Of a DNA stretch of 41,727 nucleotides, positions 1-7,279 are shown piece by piece. The DNA is from Acinetobacter sp. B51(2017) (GTDB taxonomy: Bacteria; Pseudomonadota; Gammaproteobacteria; Pseudomonadales; Moraxellaceae), in assembly GCF_003711395.1 (NCBI RefSeq), contig NZ_PJRJ01000025.1, forward strand, positions 1-41,727, in the 5' to 3' direction. Every line of letters starts with the position of its first letter. The first letter of the stretch is position 1. Position numbers and translations under genes: made by a program. The notes under the pieces are model-generated. The model had not been told where the DNA came from. It made no database searches and worked only from the letters and a program-made list of their open reading frames with translations.

Positions 1-157
1 TTACTCGAAAGACATTAAGCTTTTCTAAGAAGAAAGAAAATCACGAAGCTGTCTTGCATCTATTTTTATTGAAATATAATCAGGATATGAAAGATAGATG
101 GATAACACGTTAGATTTGGACACTACCTAAAATTTACCCAAAGGATAAAAGTAGATC

Positions 158-424
158 ATGATAAAAATAACCTTAAGTCTCGCTGTTTTTATTGCATGTA
201 TTGCCACTTATATGTTGTATCGCCAAGAGCAACAACATAAGCAGCATGTGGCCGCTGTGGTCAGTGAGGCGCAAAGTTCTTTACAATATGTTCAAAAAAC
301 CCTCATTATCGTCTTCAGCCCATTGACACTAGCACTGTGGTCAGTGAAGGAGAATAACCCATTTTCAGCGCATTTTTATTCACCATTGCGGGTGGATGAT
401 TTTGGAGCAGCATATCGTAATTAG
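158..424 (+). CDS. Small hypothetical membrane-anchored protein (88 aa)
   Basis: I do not recognise this family. The product has one clear N-terminal hydrophobic segment (about residues 3-20) followed by a polar Q/H-rich stretch, and a second moderately hydrophobic stretch around residues 48-62. This suggests a small inner-membrane protein with one or two helices. The ATG has an AAAGGA ribosome-binding site at 141-146, and a TATAAT box lies at 75-80 with a TTGCAT-like element at 54-59 (short 15-nt spacer). It stands alone in front of the purine permease gene. Codon use is not clearly different from the neighbours. It could be spurious, because nothing beyond an open frame, a start signal and a hydrophobic N-terminus supports it. 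Confidence 0.45.
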   Translation: MIKITLSLAVFIACIATYMLYRQEQQHKQHVAAVVSEAQSSLQYVQKTLIIVFSPLTLALWSVKENNPFSAHFYSPLRVDDFGAAYRN

Positions 425-742
425 ATGCATTTTTTAGAAACAATAAAAAAGCAATGTGATATAATTGCTCAAGTGTATTGTTAAATTAATGCGTTTATGT
501 TTGTAAGTGCTTGATTTAGCCAAGGCGAGTAAAGCTGCATAAATGATATGCAGCTTTTTTATTTACACTGCTTCAATTTTAAATCTATGATTTAAGCTTG
601 ATTCTAGGGTAAATGACTTCTCCTTTAAAATGGAACATTTGGCATATCCATTGCTTAATCTGCTACAAAATCTCCCTTTTGTGTCATAAGTGGGTTTTTA
701 AAATACCGCAATTAGGCATCAATTATTTATAGGGGCTAGGTC
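425..742. other. Intergenic region with an orphan promoter-like box and terminator
   Basis: This 318-nt gap holds a TATAAT box (460-465) inside a short GCAAT...ATTGC inverted repeat, then about 65 nt without an ORF, then a strong intrinsic terminator (531-560). About 180 nt of leader precedes the permease start, whose ribosome-binding site (AGGGG, about 733) is clear. I looked for a purine riboswitch core in the leader and did not see one. Confidence 0.5.
531..560 (+). terminator. Intrinsic terminator upstream of the purine permease gene
   Basis: A perfect 10-bp stem (AAAGCTGCAT at 531-540 pairs with ATGCAGCTTT at 548-557) with a 7-nt loop runs into a T-tract. It ends either the upstream 88-aa ORF or a short non-coding transcript starting near 472. 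Confidence 0.8.
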
Positions 743-2065
743 ATGACGACTCCTAATCCATCTTCCGCAAGTATGCTAGAACGTCTGTTTAAATTAAGCG
801 AAAACAAAACCAGTTTTCGTACAGAAGTAATAGCAGGTATCACCACATTTTTAACGATGTGTTACATCATTATTGTCAATCCAATGATTCTATCTGAAAC
901 AGGTATGGATCACGGGGCTGTCTTTGTTGCAACCTGTCTTGCCGCTGCCATTGGTTGTATGGTGATGGGCTTGATTGCGAATTATCCTATTGCACTGGCA
1001 CCGGGTATGGGCTTAAACGCTTACTTTACCTATTCGGTGTGTATGGGAATGGGCGTGCCATGGCAAACAGCGTTGGCTGCGGTTTTTGTCTCTGGGATGG
1101 TGTTTATCGCCATCAGTATGTTTAAAATCCGTGAAGCAATTGTCAACGCCATTCCAATGTCGTTAAAGCTTGCGATCGGTGGGGGTATTGGTCTGTTCCT
1201 TGCCCTTGTGTCGTTAAAAAATGCTGGCATCATTGTTGATAATCCAGCCACTTTAGTGAGCTTAGGTGACTTAAAGCAACCTTCAGTCTTGCTCGCATTA
1301 TTGGGCTTTCTGATGGTGGTGGTGATGCATCACTTTAAAGTACGTGGCGCGATTATTATTAGTATTTTAGCGATTACTGCGATTGCAACTGCTTTGGGTT
1401 ATAACGAGTTTCAAGGCGTGGTGGGTTCTATTCCATCTCTTGCCCCTACCTTTATGCAAATGGACTTTGAAGGTCTATTTACAGCCAGCTTAGTGGGTGT
1501 CATCTTCGTTTTCTTCTTGGTCGATTTATTTGACTCAACTGGCACGCTGGTGGGTGTTTCCCATCGTGCGGGCTTACTTAAAGATGGTAAATTGCCACGC
1601 CTCAAAAAAGCCCTATTTGCGGACTCTTCTGCGATTGTGGCAGGTGCAGCACTGGGTACATCTTCAACTACACCTTATATCGAATCATCAGCGGGTGTTG
1701 CTGCAGGTGGTCGTACAGGTTTGACTGCTGTTGTGGTTGGTGTGATGTTCTTATTGTGCTTATTTTTAGCACCACTTGCACAGTCTGTACCAGGCTATGC
1801 CACTGCACCTGCATTGCTATTTGTGGGTGTGTTGATGATTCAAGGTATCACGCATATTGATTGGGATGATATTACCGAAGCAGTTCCTGCGTTTTTAACC
1901 ATCATCTTTATGCCATATGCCTATTCAATTGCCGATGGTATTGCCATGGGCTTTATTAGCTATGCCTTAATTAAATTGCTTACTGGTAAAGCCAAAACTG
2001 TGCCATATATGGTATGGATTATTGCATTACTTTGGGCGTTGAAATTTGCGCTGTTTGGTGGTTAA
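743..2065 (+). CDS. NCS2-family (AzgA-type) adenine/guanine/hypoxanthine permease
   Basis: A 440-residue polytopic inner-membrane transporter of the nucleobase:cation symporter-2 family, AzgA-like subgroup (AdeP/GhxP relatives). It has about a dozen hydrophobic helices. Family features visible are the N-terminal FRTEVIAGITTFLTMCYII segment, the glycine-rich ALAPGMGLNAYFTYSV stretch near residue 75, the FFLVDLFDSTGTLVG motif near residue 256 and the TSSTTPYIESSAGVAAGGRTG motif near residue 303, which carry the base-binding acidic residues in this family. Length is normal for the subgroup. The next gene on the same strand encodes an adenine deaminase, which points to adenine or hypoxanthine as the substrate. 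Exact base specificity cannot be read from sequence. A strong terminator separates the two genes. Confidence 0.93.
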   Translation: MTTPNPSSASMLERLFKLSENKTSFRTEVIAGITTFLTMCYIIIVNPMILSETGMDHGAVFVATCLAAAIGCMVMGLIANYPIALAPGMGLNAYFTYSVCMGMGVPWQTALAAVFVSGMVFIAISMFKIREAIVNAIPMSLKLAIGGGIGLFLALVSLKNAGIIVDNPATLVSLGDLKQPSVLLALLGFLMVVVMHHFKVRGAIIISILAITAIATALGYNEFQGVVGSIPSLAPTFMQMDFEGLFTASLVGVIFVFFLVDLFDSTGTLVGVSHRAGLLKDGKLPRLKKALFADSSAIVAGAALGTSSTTPYIESSAGVAAGGRTGLTAVVVGVMFLLCLFLAPLAQSVPGYATAPALLFVGVLMIQGITHIDWDDITEAVPAFLTIIFMPYAYSIADGIAMGFISYALIKLLTGKAKTVPYMVWIIALLWALKFALFGG

Positions 2066-2083
2066 TCCCGTCATAACAACCTT

Positions 2084-2116
2084 AAGGGTGCTAATCTAAG
2101 GGGAGCACCCTTTTTT
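2084..2116 (+). terminator. Intrinsic terminator between permease and deaminase genes
   Basis: A 9-bp stem (AAGGGTGCT at 2084-2092 with AGCACCCTT at 2104-2112) is followed by a T6 run. The deaminase ATG at 2139 lies only about 22 nt beyond it, so any transcript covering both genes must read through. Confidence 0.88.
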
Positions 2117-2129
2117 ATATCTAAAATAG

Positions 2130-3137
<1,008 letters not shown>

Positions 3138-3144
3138 TCAACAG

Positions 3145-3167
3145 GGCAGCTTAGGCTGCCTTTTTTT
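3145..3167 (+). terminator. Intrinsic terminator after adenine deaminase gene
   Basis: A GGCAGC/GCTGCC 6-bp stem (3145-3150, 3155-3160) with a TTAG tetraloop is followed by T7. It ends about 17 nt before the next start codon. Confidence 0.85.
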
Positions 3168-3184
3168 ATGAGGTGATCGCGTCA

Positions 3185-3529
3185 ATGATCAAAGTTTTAT
3201 GTATGGCAAGCAGTGTATTTTTAATCAATATGTCAGTATCAGCTGCGCCAAGCCTGACACAAAAAATGCTTAAACCTGTCATTGCCTATCAATGTCAGCA
3301 AGAACTCAAAGACTCCAAAATATGGCGAGCGGCAAGCTGGTTGATGACCACTGAGCAAAAGCAAAGTAACCAAGCGAGCATTTGTGGTTGTGTAAGTGAC
3401 AATGCCATGAACGAGATGGGCGCCAAAGAGCTTGCGCTTGCCTTAGTCAATGAAGCTGAAAAAGACAAGTTGGTACGTAAAGCCGTTATGAATAGCTTAA
3501 AAGGTTGTATCTCGGCAGCAGTGAATTAA
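3185..3529 (+). CDS. Exported four-cysteine protein, paralogue of the product at 4286-4675
   Basis: The family is unrecognised. Starting at the ATG at 3185 gives about 114 residues with a signal peptide (hydrophobic core then SVSA-AP, cleavage near residue 22). A GTG 12 nt upstream is open, but the GAGGTGA ribosome-binding site at 3170-3176 sits correctly for 3185 and would overlap the GTG. The mature part has cysteines spaced C-x29-C-x-C-x38-C, identical without any gap to the lipoprotein gene 750 bp away. Shared positions also include a conserved W and the pattern EL...W...L. This suggests two disulfides or a metal or haem-contacting fold in the periplasm, but no function can be assigned. 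The stop overlaps the end of the convergent cytochrome gene by 4 nt. Confidence 0.75.
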   Translation: MIKVLCMASSVFLINMSVSAAPSLTQKMLKPVIAYQCQQELKDSKIWRAASWLMTTEQKQSNQASICGCVSDNAMNEMGAKELALALVNEAEKDKLVRKAVMNSLKGCISAAVN

Positions 3530-4080
3530 TCTTTAGGTTGTTTAGTCATACTATCTAACACATGATCGCGATCAATAAAATGATGTTTGAGTGCTGCTAA
3601 AATATGACCAATTAAGAGTAAAGCGGCGCCCCATGACAAATAAATATGCATCGGTTTAGCAATCGCAGTAATCTCTGGATTTTTACTGACTAAAGCAGGT
3701 AAATCAAATAGATACAATACAGGTGCGGGATAACCTAAACTCCAGCTCCATAAACAACCTGTAATAGGTAATGCCAATAGCATAAAGTACAATGCTAAAT
3801 GTCCGATATGCGCGATTTTTTGCATCATTGGACTCATACTGTCGGGCAGTTTGGGTGCAGGGTGGGTATAACGCCAAAAAATCCGTACCACCACTAAGAA
3901 GATAATCGTGGTGGCTAAATTTTTATGCAGGCTAATCACATCACCTTTAAAACTGCCATCTACGTCATAACTTAAAAAATTACCGCTATAAAATCCAATC
4001 AGCCATACAGCAATAAAAATAATCGCCATGAGCCAATGTAACACTTGTGCGGTGCGGGTGTAATAAGGTGATTGATCCAT
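3526..4080 (-). CDS. Cytochrome b561 family protein
   Basis: A 184-residue di-haem b-type cytochrome of the inner membrane (prokaryotic cytochrome b561 / YceJ-CybB type). These proteins move electrons from quinol, or oxidise superoxide in the CybB case. Four hydrophobic helices are visible. Candidate haem-ligating histidines are H15 (VLHWLMA), one in SLHKNLAT near residue 52, the KPMHIYLSWG histidine and the GHILAALKHH histidine in the last helix. Length is typical. It is a single-gene unit transcribed toward the small exported protein and lies between the two four-cysteine paralogues, so a link to redox chemistry of those proteins is possible but not shown. Confidence 0.92.
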   Translation of the reverse strand: MDQSPYYTRTAQVLHWLMAIIFIAVWLIGFYSGNFLSYDVDGSFKGDVISLHKNLATTIIFLVVVRIFWRYTHPAPKLPDSMSPMMQKIAHIGHLALYFMLLALPITGCLWSWSLGYPAPVLYLFDLPALVSKNPEITAIAKPMHIYLSWGAALLLIGHILAALKHHFIDRDHVLDSMTKQPKD

Positions 4081-4162
4081 ATCAGCTACTCATTTAATGT
4101 AATTTTGTTCGAATATAGCGGTATAAATTGCGTTGTCATAGCACAGATCAGCAACGCTTTAA

Positions 4163-4177
4163 GTTCTAAATTAGAAC
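4163..4177. repeat. Perfect 7-bp inverted repeat in divergent promoter region
   Basis: GTTCTAA-A-TTAGAAC is a 15-bp palindrome between the start of the b561 gene (4080) and the lipoprotein gene (4286). Size and position fit an operator for a dimeric regulator serving one or both divergent genes. No regulator is identified. Confidence 0.35.
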
Positions 4178-4285
4178 GCTGCTTGGTTATGTTTTATACA
4201 TCTAGCTTTTTAGCTAATTTCTTATATGCCAAGATTTGGGCACAATAGCGTTATACATATCGTATGATGATTTAGGACAATTCTC

Positions 4286-4675
4286 GTGAAAAAATTAGTT
4301 GCTGTATTCGCACCGCTTACTTTGGCTTTAACAGCATGTGTAGCAACAGATAGCACTTCAACCACTGCTACTTCTACCACAGTAGGCGCACAGCAATTGG
4401 CGATGGCAGCAGTGAAAGTGGGTGTACAAGCCAAATGTGTGACTGAACTTGAAAACAATACTTATTGGAAAACGGGCTCTAAACTTTTAACAGATGCGAA
4501 AAAACAAGAATTACAAACAGAAGTATGTTCATGTGTTGGTGAAAAAGCGACAACTTCTGTGACTGCGACAGAATTATTGATTGCTGCAATGGATAAAACT
4601 CAACAAGCCAGCATTGCATCTAAAGTCGTGACATCTACTCTAAATGCGTGTGTGGTTGAAACCATCCAAAACTAA
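4286..4675 (+). CDS. Four-cysteine lipoprotein, paralogue of the product at 3185-3529
   Basis: The family is unrecognised. The 129-residue product begins with a lipoprotein signal peptide ending in the lipobox LTAC (lipidated Cys18), followed by a long Ser/Thr/Ala linker (about residues 20-36). The globular part repeats the C-x29-C-x-C-x38-C spacing of the neighbouring exported protein exactly. It starts with GTG at 4286, with AGGA at 4274-4277 as the ribosome-binding site. One paralogue is thus membrane-anchored and the other probably soluble in the periplasm. A terminator follows before rnhB. Function unknown. Confidence 0.8.
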   Translation: MKKLVAVFAPLTLALTACVATDSTSTTATSTTVGAQQLAMAAVKVGVQAKCVTELENNTYWKTGSKLLTDAKKQELQTEVCSCVGEKATTSVTATELLIAAMDKTQQASIASKVVTSTLNACVVETIQN

Positions 4676-4697
4676 GGCTACATGAGCCCACATGACA

Positions 4698-4730
4698 GCG
4701 ACCTTGAGCTTAAGCTTTAGGTCGTTTTTT
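4698..4730 (+). terminator. Intrinsic terminator before rnhB
   Basis: CGACCT (4699-4704) pairs with AGGTCG (4719-4724), with further pairing of AGCTT/AAGCT inside the loop, followed by T6. It ends about 30 nt before the rnhB ATG. Confidence 0.85.
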
Positions 4731-4759
4731 ATTGAATCAGCATATAGAAGCAGATAAAA

Positions 4760-5350
4760 ATGTTAATTGCAGGTACAGATGAAGCAGGCCGTGGCCCTTT
4801 AGTGGGTTCAGTGGTTGCTGCTGCGGTGATTTTAGATCCCAATCAGCCAATTGCAGGTTTAAATGACTCAAAAAAACTCACTGAAAAAAAACGTGAGCAA
4901 TTATTTATTGAGATTCAAGAAAAAGCCTTAGCATGGGCGATTGCCGAAAGTAGTGCGCAAGAGATTGACGAGCTGAATATTTTACAAGCTTCTCTTTTGG
5001 CGATGCGTCGTGCAATTGAGGCGTTAAAGGTACAACCTGAGCATGTACTTATTGATGGCAATAAATTGGTGCAGGGTTTAACAATGAGCTGTGAAGCGGT
5101 CGTTGGAGGAGATGCCTTACATGCTGAGATTTCAGCAGCCAGTATTTTAGCCAAAGTCACCCGTGACCGGCAGATGGTGGAGTTGGATGCCAAATATCCC
5201 CAGTTTGGTTTTGCCAAGCATAAAGGCTACCCAACCAAAGCGCATTTTGAGGCGATTGCAGCGCATGGCGTGATTGCGGAGCATCGTCGTAGCTTTGGCC
5301 CAGTTAAAAAAGCGCTACAGGCCATGCAAGTGCAGCAAGATCTACTTTAA
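4760..5350 (+). CDS. rnhB: Ribonuclease HII
   Basis: A 196-residue endonuclease that cleaves the RNA strand of RNA-DNA hybrids and removes single misincorporated ribonucleotides from DNA. Acts in the cytoplasm. The N-terminal [12 protein letters not shown] motif supplies the first catalytic Asp/Glu pair (D7, E8). LIDGN near residue 97 and the [16 protein letters not shown] segment near 125 supply the remaining acidic and basic residues. [18 protein letters not shown] is the usual C-terminal family signature. Length is normal. In many proteobacteria rnhB follows lpxB; here it stands alone after a terminator. Confidence 0.97.
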   Translation: MLIAGTDEAGRGPLVGSVVAAAVILDPNQPIAGLNDSKKLTEKKREQLFIEIQEKALAWAIAESSAQEIDELNILQASLLAMRRAIEALKVQPEHVLIDGNKLVQGLTMSCEAVVGGDALHAEISAASILAKVTRDRQMVELDAKYPQFGFAKHKGYPTKAHFEAIAAHGVIAEHRRSFGPVKKALQAMQVQQDLL

Positions 5351-5370
5351 TCTAAGCTTTAGGCAAATTT

Positions 5371-5392
5371 AAAGCGGCATAAATGCCGCTTT
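5371..5392. terminator. Stem-loop between convergent rnhB and csrA
   Basis: AAAGCGGCAT / ATGCCGCTTT form a perfect 10-bp inverted repeat with a 2-nt centre. No long T-tract follows on the plus strand and only AAATTT follows on the minus strand, so it may be a weak bidirectional terminator for rnhB and csrA. Confidence 0.55.
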
Positions 5393-5410
5393 AGGAGAAA
5401 AACATCGATC

Positions 5411-5665
5411 TTAACGATTGTAGTTATTCTGCGAAAAATCACCTTCTTCAAAAGAAGGTTGATAATCCTGATCTAAGTGCTGCAAATGTTCATGCATAGC
5501 ACGTTCATGTTGAATGCGTTGGTAAATTTCTTCACGATGCACTGACACTTCTTTCGGGGCATTTACACCAATACGGACTTGGTTACCTTTAACACCAAGT
5601 ACAGTCACACTGACTTGGTCCCCAATCATTAAAGTTTCTCCGACACGTCGGGTCAGAATCAGCAT
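5411..5665 (-). CDS. csrA: Carbon storage regulator CsrA (long-tailed form)
   Basis: A homodimeric RNA-binding post-transcriptional regulator that binds GGA motifs in mRNA leaders and sRNA hairpins. Residues 1 to about 50 contain the canonical core: [42 protein letters not shown], including the conserved C-terminal RNA-contacting Arg of VHREE. The protein is 84 residues, against about 61 in Escherichia coli. The extra C-terminal tail (about 55-84) is rich in H, Q, D, E and N and looks disordered. AAGGAG upstream of the ATG is a strong ribosome-binding site that contains GGA, so autoregulation by CsrA is possible. It lies downstream of lysC and alaS on the same strand, as in pseudomonads. Confidence 0.96.
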   Translation of the reverse strand: MLILTRRVGETLMIGDQVSVTVLGVKGNQVRIGVNAPKEVSVHREEIYQRIQHERAMHEHLQHLDQDYQPSFEEGDFSQNNYNR

Positions 5666-5766
5666 GCTTATCTCCTTGCCAAATGCTATAAACTGCGATT
5701 TTTAAGATTTAAAACCAGTAAAAAAAACACAACCTTGAAATTAAAAAGTATTCATCTAAAAAGATG

Positions 5767-5795
5767 TATCGCATTATATGTCATATAACGCAATA
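5767..5795 (-). repeat. 14-bp imperfect inverted repeat upstream of csrA
   Basis: The left arm at 5767-5780 and right arm at 5782-5795 pair at 12 of 14 positions. On the plus strand the two exceptions are C.A mismatches, but on the minus strand (the direction of csrA and lysC) both become G.U wobbles. That fits an RNA stem in the csrA leader or the lysC 3' region better than a DNA operator. Confidence 0.4.
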
Positions 5796-5841
5796 TATAT
5801 TTTATACAGATTTACAAAAAATCCTTGTTTCCTAATATAAC

Positions 5842-5881
5842 AGAGCCACTATAAAAGGAAATATAGTGGCTCTATTTTTTT
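5842..5881. terminator. Strong stem-loop between lysC and csrA with its T-tract on the plus strand
   Basis: A perfect 12-bp stem (AGAGCCACTATA at 5842-5853, TATAGTGGCTCT at 5862-5873) with an 8-nt loop is followed by ATTTTTTT on the plus strand. It sits after lysC, which is on the minus strand, where the 3' flank is only GTTATATTAGG. It may work bidirectionally as the lysC terminator. The better T-run, however, faces a strand with no annotated gene upstream. Confidence 0.7.
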
Positions 5882-5936
5882 GTAGCGTTTCGCAACTATA
5901 GGTTAAATATGCTTATTTTCCTATAGTCACGTAAGC

Positions 5937-7217
5937 TTAAGCGCGTACGCTAGATTCACCTGACTCACGGTCTAGGCCAAAAGCAGTGTGCAGGGTACGT
6001 ACTGCCAATTCAAGATAATTTTCTTCAATAATCACAGAAATTTTGATCTCTGAAGTTGAAATCATCAAGATGTTAATGCCTTCGTCAGCAAGGGCAGTAA
6101 ACATTTTGCTGGCTACGCCTGCGTGTGAACGCATACCTACACCTACGATCGACACTTTTACGATGTCATCACGCGTTGCAACTTCACGCGCACCAATGTT
6201 TTTTGCAGTTTCTTCTAAGATTGCTTTGGCTTTTGCGAGTTCACCACGATTTACAGTAAACGTGAAGTCAGTTGTACCATCTTCTTCTACGTTTTGGATG
6301 ATCATATCGACTTCGATATTGGCATCACCAATTGGTTTTAAAATTTTAGATGCAATACCTGGCTCATCAGGCACACCTAAAATTGTTAATTTCGCTTCGT
6401 CACGGTTAAATGCGATACCCGAGATAATTGGTTGTTCCATGTTGTCTTCCAATTCAGTCGTAATAAGTGTGCCAACGTTGTTTTTAAATTCTTCGTCAAA
6501 TGCGCCATCGTTATCATTATCAAAGCTTGATAATACGCGTAAAGGCACTTGGTATTTGCCTGCAAATTCAACTGAACGAATTTGCAATACTTTAGAGCCT
6601 AAAGACGCCATTTCTAGCATTTCTTCAAATGAAATACGATCTACTTTTTTGGCTTTTGGTGCAACACGAGGATCAGTAGTATATACACCGTCTACATCGG
6701 TATAAATTTGGCATTCATCAGCTTTAAGTGCAGCAGCCAGTGCTACGCCTGAAGTATCTGAACCACCACGACCTAGGGTTGTTGTGTTACCTTCGGCATC
6801 AAAACCTTGGAAACCCGCAACAACAATCACACGACCTGCATCTAAATGCGCAGTCATCACGTCAGTATCAATCGATTCAATACGCGCTTTGTTAAAGGCG
6901 CTATCGGTTTTAATACCTACTTGACGACCAGTCAATGACTTAGCACTCACGCCCAGTGAATTGAGCGCCATTGCTAACATGGAAATCGTGACCTGTTCAC
7001 CCGTAGACACCATTTGGTCTAACTCACGTGGGTCAGGGGTCTCAGTAATGGCTTTCGCTAAAGCAAGCAGACGATTGGTTTCGCCACTCATTGCTGATAC
7101 CACAACCACAACCTTGTGGCCGTGCTCATGCCAGCGCTTTACACGACGAGCAACATTTAAAATGCGCTCTGGAGTACCCATAGAGGTACCGCCATATTTT
7201 TGTACGATTAATGCCAT
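5937..7217 (-). CDS. lysC: Aspartokinase (ACT-regulated)
   Basis: A 426-residue monofunctional aspartate kinase that phosphorylates L-aspartate, the first step to lysine, threonine, methionine and diaminopimelate. The kinase domain (about 1-245) has IVQKYGGTSMGTP at the N-terminus, VVVSAMSGETNRL, and GRGGSDTSGVALA near residue 150. Two ACT domains follow (about 265-340 and 345-415; LTILGVPDEPGIASKI and VSIVGVGMRSHAGVA) and should bind lysine and/or threonine as feedback inhibitors. Length is standard for the alpha/beta-type enzyme. GGAACAACT precedes the ATG. It sits 62 nt after alaS on the same strand with a hairpin but no T-tract between them, so co-transcription alaS-lysC is likely. Confidence 0.96.
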   Translation of the reverse strand: MALIVQKYGGTSMGTPERILNVARRVKRWHEHGHKVVVVVSAMSGETNRLLALAKAITETPDPRELDQMVSTGEQVTISMLAMALNSLGVSAKSLTGRQVGIKTDSAFNKARIESIDTDVMTAHLDAGRVIVVAGFQGFDAEGNTTTLGRGGSDTSGVALAAALKADECQIYTDVDGVYTTDPRVAPKAKKVDRISFEEMLEMASLGSKVLQIRSVEFAGKYQVPLRVLSSFDNDNDGAFDEEFKNNVGTLITTELEDNMEQPIISGIAFNRDEAKLTILGVPDEPGIASKILKPIGDANIEVDMIIQNVEEDGTTDFTFTVNRGELAKAKAILEETAKNIGAREVATRDDIVKVSIVGVGMRSHAGVASKMFTALADEGINILMISTSEIKISVIIEENYLELAVRTLHTAFGLDRESGESSVRA

Positions 7218-7236
7218 AGTTGTTCCATATAAACCA

Positions 7237-7259
7237 TGACCCTAAGTTCCTTAGGGTCA
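7237..7259 (-). repeat. Hairpin in the alaS-lysC gap
   Basis: TGACCCTAAG (7237-7246) and CTTAGGGTCA (7250-7259) form a perfect 10-bp stem with a 3-nt loop between the alaS stop and the lysC ribosome-binding site. There is no T-tract on either strand, so it does not look like an intrinsic terminator. An mRNA-stability or processing element is one possibility. Confidence 0.6.
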
Positions 7260-7279
7260 GTTACACAAAAGGTGAAGTC

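Noticed and set aside
561..742. Purine riboswitch in the permease leader
   Set aside because: I compared the leader with the remembered purine-aptamer core and found no three-way-junction pattern or conserved loop sequences.
6043..6705. Long ORF antisense to lysC (220 codons)
   Set aside because: It lies wholly opposite a certain gene, is Ser/Ile/Thr-rich as expected for antisense frames, and has no family resemblance or ribosome-binding site.
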